Source: Acidimicrobiales bacterium
GTDB taxonomy: Bacteria > Actinomycetota > Acidimicrobiia > Acidimicrobiales > Aldehydirespiratoraceae
DNA length: 64,000 nt
Assembly: GCA_029263215.1 (NCBI GenBank)
Contig: JAJCXY010000047.1
Span: forward strand, 1-64,000
Direction: 5' to 3'
Shown here in pieces: positions 1-6,544 of this stretch. The position numbers were made by a program, and so were the translations under genes. A model generated the notes under the pieces. The model was not told the DNA's origin, ran no database searches, and was given only the letters and a program-made list of their open reading frames with translations. Position 1 is the stretch's first letter. Each line of letters begins with the position of its first letter.

Positions 1-89
1 GCGACCTCGACAACGTGCTGTGGAATCTGGGCGCCGACGCCCGCTACAAGGCGATTTCTCGCCATCGGTCACGCTGCGTCTACTACTGA
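1..89 (+). CDS. Queuosine salvage protein (DUF2419/Qng1-like), C-terminal end only
   Basis: The window opens inside this gene; only the last 28 residues are visible, read from base 3 to the TGA at 87-89. The tail has the pattern LWN.GA..RYK..SRHRSRC.YY, which closely resembles the C-terminus of the complete gene at 1964-2932 on the other strand (LWNTGAESRYK, PRHRTRC). That full copy looks like the DUF2419 family, whose known members are queuosine 5'-phosphate N-glycosylases that release queuine for reuse in tRNA. The divergent residues show a paralogue, not an identical copy. The BMP lipoprotein gene follows, as it does after the other copy, so the two-gene module is duplicated in inverted orientation. 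Confidence 0.7.
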   Translation, partial: DLDNVLWNLGADARYKAISRHRSRCVYY

Positions 90-177
90 GCGGGCTCGGC
101 CCGACATGAACGACACAGAAACGAAAGCGGCCCGAGCACGCGGAGACGGATCGCGCGGGATACGGTTCTGCAACCAC

Positions 178-204
178 CGGGTGGAGTGCTGCGCGCTCCA
201 CCCG
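178..204 (+). promoter_or_regulatory. Stem-loop in the leader of the first BMP lipoprotein gene
   Basis: A perfect 9-bp inverted repeat (CGGGTGGAG and CTCCACCCG) with a 9-base loop lies 40 bases before the ATG at 245. No T-run follows, so it is unlikely to be a simple terminator of the queuosine gene. The second BMP copy has a comparable GGGTGGA-arm hairpin in its leader at 1811-1829. Conservation of the hairpin but not of the surrounding leader suggests a regulatory structure. Function unknown. Confidence 0.5.
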
Positions 205-244
205 CGACATAAACCCACCGCCATGTGCGGTACTTGGAGGGAAA

Positions 245-1516
245 ATGCGCAAGCGACTGCTATTGCTTCTCAGCATCCTGTTGTCCTTCTCGCTTCTCGC
301 CGCAGCTTGCGGTGACGACGACGAGGACACCACGGACTCTGATCCAAGCGACACCACGGCACCGGACGACACGACGGCGCCCGACGACACCACTGCACCG
401 GACGACACGACGGCGCCCGACGACACCACTGCGCCCGCGGGCGACGCTGGTTCAGTCGGCCTCGTCTTCGACATCGGTGGCGAAGGCGACCAGTCGTTCA
501 ACGACTCCGCCGCCGCCGGTCTGGCTCGCGCTGAGGCCGAACTCGGTGTCACGACGTCGAAGGTCTCACCCAACGACGACGGATCCAACCGTGCCGAACT
601 GCTCCAGCTCCAAGCCGACAGCAGCGACATCGTGATCGCCGTCGGCTTCCTGTTCGCCGACGACGCCACCGCAGTCTCGGGGGCCAACCTCGAGACGAAC
701 TTCGGCGTGATCGACGACGCGATGCTCGACTTCGATGCCGACCCGATCGGTCCCCGCAGTGCAAACGCTGCCGGCCTCACCTTCGCCGAGGAGCAGGGCT
801 CCTTCCTCGTCGGTGCTGCTGCGGCCTCGATGAGCGAGACCGGCCAGATCGGCTTCATCGGCGGCGTCTGCTGCTTCGGCCTCATCGAGAAGTTCGAAGC
901 GGGATTCATCGCCGGCGCCAAGGCCGTCAACCCCGACATCGTGATCACCTCGGAGTACATCACCGAGTTCCCGAACTTCGACGGCTTCAACGATCCGGCC
1001 GCCGGCCGTGAGACCGCGCTAGCGATCTTCCAGTCCGGAGCCGACATCATCTACCACGCAGCCGGGGGCACCGGCGCCGGAGTCTTCGCCGCCGCCAAGG
1101 AGCACTCCGAGGCGACCGGGTCGAAGGTGTGGGGTATCGGGGTCGACGGCCTTGGCGCCAGCGATGAAGCCCGCTTCGAACTTCTCGATGAGGCCGAAGC
1201 AGCACACACCGCCGATGAAGCCGATCTGGCCGGTCTCGCTCATCGAGGCAGCAGCAGCACCGACGAGGAACGAACCCTGCTCCTCGGCGAAGGTGAGGCC
1301 AGCGGCGTTGGCGCTACGGGGCCCGATCGGGTCGGCGTCGAAGTCGAGCATCGCGTCGTCGATGACACCGAAGTTGGTCTCGGGGTTGGCGGCGGAGACG
1401 GCGGTTGCGTCGTCGGCGAAGAGGAAGCCGACCGCGATCACCATCTCGTTGGCATCGGCCTGGAGCTGCAGGAGCTCAGCCCGGTTGCTGCCGTCGTCGT
1501 TGGGCGACACCTTTGA
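245..1516 (+). CDS. BMP-family ABC transporter substrate-binding lipoprotein, C-terminus replaced by antisense sequence
   Basis: The protein starts MRKRLLLLLSILLSFSLLAA followed by a CGDDD lipobox, so it is an exported lipoprotein. A Thr/Pro/Asp linker of five DTTAPD units follows, then a BMP/PnrA-type binding domain (GLVFDIGGEGDQSFND, residues about 75-300, ending KVWGIGVD). Known members of this family bind nucleosides or similar small solutes for ABC importers. TTGGAGG just upstream is a good ribosome site. From about base 1148 the frame reads the antisense of the inverted second copy, so the last 120 or so codons are not BMP sequence and the true C-terminal lobe is missing. It is either a broken gene or the product of an assembly chimera. 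Confidence 0.7.
   Translation: MRKRLLLLLSILLSFSLLAAACGDDDEDTTDSDPSDTTAPDDTTAPDDTTAPDDTTAPDDTTAPAGDAGSVGLVFDIGGEGDQSFNDSAAAGLARAEAELGVTTSKVSPNDDGSNRAELLQLQADSSDIVIAVGFLFADDATAVSGANLETNFGVIDDAMLDFDADPIGPRSANAAGLTFAEEQGSFLVGAAAASMSETGQIGFIGGVCCFGLIEKFEAGFIAGAKAVNPDIVITSEYITEFPNFDGFNDPAAGRETALAIFQSGADIIYHAAGGTGAGVFAAAKEHSEATGSKVWGIGVDGLGASDEARFELLDEAEAAHTADEADLAGLAHRGSSSTDEERTLLLGEGEASGVGATGPDRVGVEVEHRVVDDTEVGLGVGGGDGGCVVGEEEADRDHHLVGIGLELQELSPVAAVVVGRHL
350..436 (+). repeat. Tandem DTTAPD-coding repeat
   Basis: Five 18-bp units encoding Asp-Thr-Thr-Ala-Pro-Asp, with alternating codon choice giving a 36-bp higher-order period, form the linker between the lipobox and the binding domain. The inverted copy has a different linker made of GDDA units, so this segment evolves by repeat change while the domains stay fixed. 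Confidence 0.85.
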
Positions 1517-1798
1517 GGTCGTGACACCGAGTTCGGCCTCCGCACGGGCGAGCCCGGCGGCGGCGGAGTCGTTGAACGACTGGTCGCCCTCACCACCGAT
1601 GTCGAAGACAAGACCAACGCTGATGCCATCGCCGGGAAGCGCGGCGACATCGTCGCCGTCGTCACCCGCGTCGTCGCCAGCATCATCTCCGGCGTCGTCG
1701 CCCGAGCCCGCATCAGTGTCGTCGTCGTCGCCACAAGCTGCAGCAACAAGCGAGAAAGACAGCAGAATTGCGAACAGGAACAGAAGTCGCTTACGCAT
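1019..1798 (-). CDS. BMP-family substrate-binding lipoprotein, second inverted copy, truncated
   Basis: Starts with ATG at 1798, eight bases after GGAGG. The sequence begins MRKRLLFLFAILLSFSLVAA with a lipobox CGDDD, then a GDDA-rich acidic linker and a BMP domain nearly identical to the copy at 245. Homology stops at about residue 221 (AGAKAVDPD, near base 1137); the rest to the stop at 1019 is antisense of the plus-strand copy. The protein therefore has only the first half of a binding domain and should not fold as a normal receptor. It lies downstream of the complete queuosine-salvage gene in the same orientation, mirroring the arrangement at the window start. Confidence 0.65.
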   Translation of the reverse strand: MRKRLLFLFAILLSFSLVAAACGDDDDTDAGSGDDAGDDAGDDAGDDGDDVAALPGDGISVGLVFDIGGEGDQSFNDSAAAGLARAEAELGVTTSKVSPNDDGSNRAELLQLQADANEMVIAVGFLFADDATAVSAANPETNFGVIDDAMLDFDADPIGPRSANAAGLTFAEEQGSFLVGAAAASMSETGQIGFIGGVCCFGLIEKFEAGFIAGAKAVDPDTPHLRPGRLGVLLGGGEDSGAGAPGCVVDDVGSGLEDR

Positions 1799-1810
1799 GT
1801 ATCCTCCAGG

Positions 1811-1829
1811 TCCACCCACGTTGGGTGGA
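1811..1829 (-). promoter_or_regulatory. Stem-loop in the leader of the second BMP lipoprotein gene
   Basis: TCCACCC and GGGTGGA form a perfect 7-bp stem with a 5-base loop, ending 12 bases before the ATG at 1798 and just ahead of the GGAGG ribosome site. It parallels the hairpin at 178-204 in front of the other copy, although the flanking leaders have diverged. Confidence 0.5.
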
Positions 1830-1963
1830 ATCGTCGTCATCCGGGTCGACAGCCGACCTCGAACGGTGAGGAAACCGTAGCCCGCGCGGAGCACGGATGC
1901 GTATGGGGGCCGATATGTATGTGTGGTATCGGTCACGTACGAACTTTCCGCCGCTGGCGGGTG

Positions 1964-2932
1964 TCAGTAGAAGACGCAGCGAGTTCGGTGTCGGGGGACC
2001 GATTTGTAGCGTGATTCTGCGCCGGTGTTCCACAAGATGTTGTCGAGGGCGGCGGTGTTGATGCGGTGTCCCCGATCGCGTACGGCGGTCGTGAGCAACT
2101 CCACCGCGTGCACTCCACAGGCCCTGATCTCGACTTCGGGCTCGCTACCGATCTCGATGTCGTCGGCCCTCTCGACCCGGGCCAGGAGTTCGTCGGAGAA
2201 TCGCAGGATCCCGTTTAGTCTCAGCACATGGGGCACGAGATTGTCGGCAAACATCGTGAGCCGGCGCAGATCGTCGAACCGGCCGGGGCCGCGATGGTCG
2301 AACGCCACCGCGAGGTCCTGGGCGGTGATCTGGGCGCGCTTGTAGAGCAATACCTCACCGGCCGGATGCTGGTGGACGTCGTGGTAGAAGGCCATCTCGT
2401 CGAGGAGTTCGATCAGGGATGCCGCGGAGCCATCGGCAGCCTCGATCACCGAGAGGAACTTGCCATCGCCCACGCGGGTGACGAACGCCGACAGGTCGTG
2501 CAGCGCGGTGGTGAAGAGCTCCATCAGCTGATGGGCAGGCCCGCCATCGAGCAACTGGTCGAAGGTGGCCGCGCAATCATCGATGGTGAACTCACCGAGG
2601 CGCGCCGCGGTGATGGCTCCGGTGTCGGCAACGAGATCGCGCAGGCTCGCCGCCACTGTGTGGTAGCCCGACATGCCGGGTCGTTTCTGGAGGTGGGGGA
2701 AGTAGCCACTTCCGAAGTTGATGGCATCGAGGGTCATCACGAAGGCCGCGGACGACTCCTCGTTGCCGAGACGCTTCTGGCCGGGATCATCAGGGGGTCG
2801 ATCGAGGTCGAGCTCAGCGGCGAAGGGTTCGATCCGCGACTCATCGATGCTCACATGGGTGCTCCGGGCCGCCACGGCCGCGCAAGACGACCGAATCCGG
2901 TCGAAGATGTCGTCGGCGTCGTCGTCGGTCAT
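1964..2932 (-). CDS. Queuosine salvage protein (DUF2419, queuosine 5'-phosphate glycosylase-like)
   Basis: This is a complete 322-residue member of the family known to hydrolyse queuosine monophosphate to queuine for tRNA modification. Family-like features are the central YFPHLQKRPGMSGY region, the FADN/RLNGIL segment and the terminal LWNTGAESRYK..PRHRTRC.FY. I chose the ATG at 2932 because it overlaps the stop of the ABM gene (ATGA), the same coupling used throughout this gene chain; an upstream extension would only read through that gene. It is the last of four overlapping genes that start at 5392, so it may be co-expressed with an acyl-CoA synthetase. A diverged second copy ends at base 89. 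Confidence 0.8.
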   Translation of the reverse strand: MTDDDADDIFDRIRSSCAAVAARSTHVSIDESRIEPFAAELDLDRPPDDPGQKRLGNEESSAAFVMTLDAINFGSGYFPHLQKRPGMSGYHTVAASLRDLVADTGAITAARLGEFTIDDCAATFDQLLDGGPAHQLMELFTTALHDLSAFVTRVGDGKFLSVIEAADGSAASLIELLDEMAFYHDVHQHPAGEVLLYKRAQITAQDLAVAFDHRGPGRFDDLRRLTMFADNLVPHVLRLNGILRFSDELLARVERADDIEIGSEPEVEIRACGVHAVELLTTAVRDRGHRINTAALDNILWNTGAESRYKSVPRHRTRCVFY

Positions 2933-3267
2933 GAGCTTGAACGGTAGGACCGGACCCGCTCCACCCGGGCGACCCTCAGTTCGAACCTGTCGTACCACTC
3001 CTGGCGGCCTCGAGCCTGGGTCTCGAGATGTTCGGGGTGCGTGCGCCATGCCGCCACCGCGTCGTCGTCGAGCCAGTACGAAACGGTGATGCCCACACCG
3101 TCTGGCGAGCGGGCACTGTCGATTCCCAGAAACCCCGGTATCTCGGCCGCAAGCTCCTCCATTCGTGTGGCGGCCGCGACATACCCGGCATCGTCGTGGG
3201 CAGTTCTAAGGCTGGTGAAGATCACGGCCACGTAGGGGGGATCGGGTGTGGTGGCGAGGGGGCTCAC
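2929..3267 (-). CDS. Small antibiotic-biosynthesis-monooxygenase (ABM) domain protein
   Basis: A 112-residue protein with the ferredoxin-like ABM fold pattern: a beta-strand start (YVAVIFTSLR), a helix with MEELAAEIPGFLG, then GVGITVSYWLDDDAVAAW and a final RVERV strand. Known family members are small dimeric oxygenases or stress proteins, often with no known substrate. The GTG start at 3267 overlaps the TGA of the upstream synthetase subunit (GTGA), and its own stop overlaps the next ATG, so translation is probably coupled. The W..HPEH motif resembles the EthD/YqjZ-like branch. The substrate cannot be read from the sequence. Confidence 0.75.
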   Translation of the reverse strand: MSPLATTPDPPYVAVIFTSLRTAHDDAGYVAAATRMEELAAEIPGFLGIDSARSPDGVGITVSYWLDDDAVAAWRTHPEHLETQARGRQEWYDRFELRVARVERVRSYRSSS

Positions 3268-4724
3268 AATTCTCTCGCTCTCCGCCAGGCGGCGTGGCGG
3301 GCCAGGAGGTCGAGCGAGCGGACCGCTCGACCGGCCGAGGAGTGGCAGACGCGACCATTGGCGCGCATCGTGGCCGGGCCCGGATTGTCGGGGTGGGCGG
3401 TGGCGAGTTCGGTGGCCACCACTATCGGTGTGCCGGTTTCCGCAGAGATCTCCGCGGCCGCCTCGGCGTAGCGGGAGTCCTGGCGTTCGTGGAACGCGAC
3501 AATTCGTTCGAGTCCGTGCTCGGGGTAGAACTCTCCGGCTCGCATCATCGCCGCGGTGCCCGACTGGATGCCGAGGCCGAGAAACACCACGGCGTCGACG
3601 TCGGGATGGGCCGCGGCCAGTTCGAGGATCGCCGGAACCGTGTCTCGGGTTTCGCCACCGGCCATGTCGATCGGATTGTTCTTGCTCCATCGAGGGGGGA
3701 GGAGTTCGTCGACTGCCGCTTCGAGGTCGTGGGGTAGCGGCGCGGCGTGAAGGGTGGTGCCGGCCATGGCATCCATCGCGGCGACGCCCCAACCGCCTGC
3801 AGTGGTCACCACCACGACCCGATTGCCGTTGGGCAGGGGTTGGGTGGCGAGGGTGGCCGCGGCTTCGAAAGCTTCCTCCACGTCGCGGGCTCTGATGAGA
3901 CCGGCTTGGCGACACATCCCGTCGAAGACGGAGTCGTCGCTGGCGAGTGCTCCGGTGTGGCTGGCGGCGGCGCGGGCCCCTGCCGCGGACGCCCCGCCCT
4001 TCACTACCACGATGGGCTTGCGTTCGGCGAGTGGCCGTAGCCGTTCGAACATGGCGCGCCCGTCGTCGACCGACTCGATGTAGACGAGGCTCACCGCGGT
4101 CTCGGGATCGTCGGTGAACCACTCGAGATAATCGGCGATTCCGAGTACTGCCGCGTTGCCGGCTGCTACGGCACGGGAAATCCCGACGCCGGTGTGGTGG
4201 GCGAGGTTGAGGAACGCCGACACGAAGTTCCCCGACTGGCTCGCCACCGCGATGTTGCCGGCCGGTGCATAGGGGGCCACGATCTGGGCGCACATGCTCG
4301 ACGGAGTGGACACCACTCCTTGCCCGTTGGGTCCGGCGAGGGCGATACCCAACTCGTCGGCCAAGGTCACGAGGCGGCGCTCCGCCTCGACGCCTTCGGG
4401 TCCGGCCTCTCGATACCCCGCCGCGGCGAAGAACGCCGCGGTGACACCCTTGGCGGCCGCGGCGCGAAGGAGATCCTCATTGACCGCCTGAGGGGTGCAG
4501 ATGAACACCATGTCGGCGGCGCCCTCCGGCACGTCATCGATCGATCCCAGCACGTCTCGGCCGAGCACTTCGCCCGGTTCGCGGCCCACCGGGAAGAGGG
4601 CCCCGTGGTAGCCGGCGACGATGAGGTTGTGGAGCGTCACGAAGCCGAACTTGCCGGGGTGGTTCGAAACGCCCGTGATGATGATGCCCTTCGGGTCGAA
4701 GAGTTTCGAGAGGTCGGGGGTCAT
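3264..4724 (-). CDS. ADP-forming acetyl/acyl-CoA synthetase, alpha subunit
   Basis: A 486-residue protein with a CoA-binding Rossmann domain (about 1-130, KGIIITGVSNHPGKFGF) followed by two succinyl-CoA-ligase-like domains. The histidine that becomes phosphorylated in this family is expected in AASHTGALASDD (about residue 255). Together with the separate ATP-grasp subunit encoded directly upstream, it should convert acyl-CoA, ADP and phosphate to free acid and ATP, or the reverse. Most bacteria fuse the two subunits; here they are separate overlapping genes (ATGA at 4721-4724). The acyl specificity is not evident. Confidence 0.85.
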   Translation of the reverse strand: MTPDLSKLFDPKGIIITGVSNHPGKFGFVTLHNLIVAGYHGALFPVGREPGEVLGRDVLGSIDDVPEGAADMVFICTPQAVNEDLLRAAAAKGVTAAFFAAAGYREAGPEGVEAERRLVTLADELGIALAGPNGQGVVSTPSSMCAQIVAPYAPAGNIAVASQSGNFVSAFLNLAHHTGVGISRAVAAGNAAVLGIADYLEWFTDDPETAVSLVYIESVDDGRAMFERLRPLAERKPIVVVKGGASAAGARAAASHTGALASDDSVFDGMCRQAGLIRARDVEEAFEAAATLATQPLPNGNRVVVVTTAGGWGVAAMDAMAGTTLHAAPLPHDLEAAVDELLPPRWSKNNPIDMAGGETRDTVPAILELAAAHPDVDAVVFLGLGIQSGTAAMMRAGEFYPEHGLERIVAFHERQDSRYAEAAAEISAETGTPIVVATELATAHPDNPGPATMRANGRVCHSSAGRAVRSLDLLARHAAWRRAREL

Positions 4725-5392
4725 GGCGAGTCCTCCTCCCCATCGATTTCGAGCAGGGCGTCGACGGCAACGGGCCGTCCGTCGACGAGGATCAGGGGGT
4801 TGAGGTCGGCGGAGCAGACCCCGGGCACTTCGGTGGCGACCCTGGAGAGGGCGAGCAGTGTGTCGGTGAGCGCCCCGCGGTCGACGGCGGGCTCGCCACG
4901 AAACTCCCGGAGCAGGCTCTGGGTGGTGAGGTCGTCGACCATCTCCACCGCGTCGGCCTCGCTGATGGGCACGAGCCGGAAGGAAACGTCGCGGATCGCT
5001 TCGGCGAGCACTCCTCCCACCCCGACCATGATGGTCATCCCGAACTGGGGGTCGTCGTTGAGACCGACTATGAGTTCTCGATTCCCGGCCATCATGGTCG
5101 ACACGAGCACCTCCACGTCGCCGTCGTCGGGTCGGGCCGCGGCCAGGAGTTCGTCGGTGGCGGAGCGCAGGGAGGCTTCGTCGACGATTTGGAGGCGTAC
5201 GAGGCCTCGCTCGGTCTTGTGGGCGATGGCCCGACCGCAGAGTTTTGCCACCACCGGGTAGCCAACTTCGGGGTGATCCGCCAACGCGGTGATCACCTCG
5301 TCGGTGGATCTACCCGTGACAAAGGGCGAGACGACCACCCCGTGGCTGGACACGATGCGCCGGGATTCAGCTTCGGAAAGAGTGAGGCTCAC
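4721..5392 (-). CDS. ADP-forming acyl-CoA synthetase, beta (ATP-grasp) subunit
   Basis: A 223-residue ATP-grasp protein: SHGVVVSPFVTGRS at the start, PVVAKLCGRAIAHKTERG (nucleotide-binding lysine region), then MMAGNRELIVGLNDDPQFG and the metal-binding SADLNPLIL segment. The length fits the stand-alone beta subunit. The GTG at 5392 is chosen because the family begins a few residues ahead of the helix LSEAESRRIV. It is the first gene of a tightly overlapping chain beta-alpha-ABM-queuosine salvage (5392 to 1964). Confidence 0.85.
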   Translation of the reverse strand: MSLTLSEAESRRIVSSHGVVVSPFVTGRSTDEVITALADHPEVGYPVVAKLCGRAIAHKTERGLVRLQIVDEASLRSATDELLAAARPDDGDVEVLVSTMMAGNRELIVGLNDDPQFGMTIMVGVGGVLAEAIRDVSFRLVPISEADAVEMVDDLTTQSLLREFRGEPAVDRGALTDTLLALSRVATEVPGVCSADLNPLILVDGRPVAVDALLEIDGEEDSP

Positions 5393-5424
5393 AGGGGCGG
5401 GTTTAGCACTCCTCGGGCAGACCG

Positions 5425-5778
5425 TCAGAGTCGACAGGACTCGGTTGCGCCGGGAAGTCGGTGGCGATTGCGGGCGACCAGCCAGTAGCCGGGGCGGGCC
5501 AGCCAGCTGACCGGCGGTGTGATCAGGAGCCGGCCTACGAGGCTCCAGACTCCTCCGGCCGCGATGAGGGCCCGGCCGATGGCGGCGTGGCCGCGATGAT
5601 TGCCCCGGCTGTCGTCGATCCACCACGCCGCGCTGGTGACGTCGTGCTCGGTGAGCCGGAGCTGGTCGAGGTCGAGGGCCTGCCACGGCTCGACACCGAC
5701 GTCATGGGGTAGGCGACGTTGGATCCAGCGAGCCGAAGTGGTGCAGAAGCCGCAGTCGCCGTCGAACACGAGGAGCAT
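5425..5778 (-). CDS. DCC-family thiol-disulfide oxidoreductase-like protein (DUF393)
   Basis: A 117-residue protein beginning MLLVFDGDCGFCTTSARWI, which carries the DGDCGFC motif that defines the DCC (DUF393) family, with a CxxC pair at residues 9-12. Known members have a thioredoxin-like fold and are presumed redox proteins; no substrate is established. A hydrophobic stretch near residues 76-101 may contact the membrane. It lies just before the acyl-CoA synthetase genes on the same strand with a short gap, so it could share their transcript. Confidence 0.8.
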   Translation of the reverse strand: MLLVFDGDCGFCTTSARWIQRRLPHDVGVEPWQALDLDQLRLTEHDVTSAAWWIDDSRGNHRGHAAIGRALIAAGGVWSLVGRLLITPPVSWLARPGYWLVARNRHRLPGATESCRL

Positions 5779-5826
5779 GGGTCCGGTGCCGCCTTCGCCG
5801 GCTGATGTATCGCCGGCTTCTGAGGA

Positions 5827-5916
5827 TCAGCTGTTGCGGCCCAGGTTGGGCTTGCGGCCGTGGTTGGCCTTGCTGCGGCGAGCTTTCGCCTTTGCCTTCT
5901 GGGTGCGCTTCGACAT
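5827..5916 (-). CDS. Small ribosomal large-subunit protein bL37
   Basis: A 29-codon gene, MSKRTQKAKAKARRSKANHG then RKPNLGRNS, that ordinary gene calling would miss. The SKANHG(K/R)(R/K)PN core matches the actinobacterial ribosomal protein bL37 identified in mycobacterial ribosome structures, which is 24 residues long and sits in the large subunit near the peptidyl transferase centre. Fifteen of the 29 residues are Lys, Arg, His or Asn, as expected for an rRNA-binding peptide. It ends 48 bases before the DCC gene on the same strand and faces the HD-domain gene across a 37-base gap. I am confident of the family because of the conserved core. Confidence 0.85.
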   Translation of the reverse strand: MSKRTQKAKAKARRSKANHGRKPNLGRNS

Positions 5917-5953
5917 GGCGTCCAAGGGTAGCGGCTGGCCTAGGATTCGCGTC

Positions 5954-6532
5954 ATGCGCACCATGAGTTGGACCGAGATGCAGTACGGCACCAAGCAGGA
6001 CTACGAGCTCCTCGGCCCCGCTTTCGAGCAGCACGCACGTTCGAATCTGGTCGACAACTTGTGCAACCTGCTCGGCCTTTTGCGGGGGCCGACTCTCGGC
6101 TACCAGTGCGACCGCTACTCCCACTCCCTGCAATCAGGCACGCGGGCGTTGCGCAACGGAGAGTCGATCGACATGGTTGTCGGCGCTCTCCTCCACGACG
6201 TGGCCGACGGCTTCGCCCCGGAAAACCATTCCGATGCGGCGGCCGCGGTGCTCGCGCCCTACGTCGACGAAGAGACCCACTGGGTGATCAAGCATCACGG
6301 CATCTTCCAGGGCTACTACTACTTCCACCATCTGGGCGGAGATCGCCATGCCCGCGACCAGTACGTGGACTCACCGTTCTACGACCGCTGCATCCAGTTC
6401 TGTGCCGAGTACGACCAGAACTGCTTCGACCCGTCATACGACGCCCTCCCCCTCGAAGAGTTCCGTCCCCTGATGGAGGAGGTGTTCGCTCGGCCGTCTC
6501 GGGTTCCCGGGGTCGCCCCCGCGCCGGCATGA
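5954..6532 (+). CDS. HD-domain protein, putative phosphohydrolase (PhnZ-like)
   Basis: A 192-residue protein with HD-domain signatures: a first histidine region in RYSHSLQSG (about residue 59), LLHDVADGF (about 84-92) and a C-terminal HHG segment (VIKHHGIFQGYYYFHHLGG). Known HD proteins bind a mono- or di-metal centre and act on phosphate esters; the PhnZ branch is a di-iron oxygenase. The arrangement suggests this branch, but I cannot separate hydrolase from oxygenase. A TAGGAT box ends eight bases before the ATG at 5954, which supports that start on a leaderless transcript over the internal ATG at 5963. Confidence 0.7.
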   Translation: MRTMSWTEMQYGTKQDYELLGPAFEQHARSNLVDNLCNLLGLLRGPTLGYQCDRYSHSLQSGTRALRNGESIDMVVGALLHDVADGFAPENHSDAAAAVLAPYVDEETHWVIKHHGIFQGYYYFHHLGGDRHARDQYVDSPFYDRCIQFCAEYDQNCFDPSYDALPLEEFRPLMEEVFARPSRVPGVAPAPA

Positions 6533-6544
6533 CCGAGCGACGCC

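Larger units (their letters stand above)
245..1798. repeat. Large inverted repeat made of two BMP lipoprotein gene copies
   Basis: The first arm (about 245-936) and second arm (about 1137-1798) encode nearly the same lipoprotein on opposite strands, separated by roughly 200 bases unique to the plus copy. Core domains match at almost every residue, with differences such as SSDI/ANEM and GANL/AANP, and many synonymous changes. The linker regions differ. The junction near 1136-1147 (ATCGGGGTCGAC) fits both genes: it reads IGVD in the plus copy and VDPD in the minus copy, so the join occurred at about 12 bp of shared sequence. Confidence 0.8.

Noticed and set aside
350-436. CRISPR-like direct repeats
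   Set aside because: Period 18 bases, in frame, no spacers; it encodes a DTTAPD protein linker.
5779-5826. Paired GCCGGC sites between bL37 and the DCC gene as a terminator
   Set aside because: GCCGGC is itself palindromic and common in high-GC DNA; no T-run or stable unique stem.
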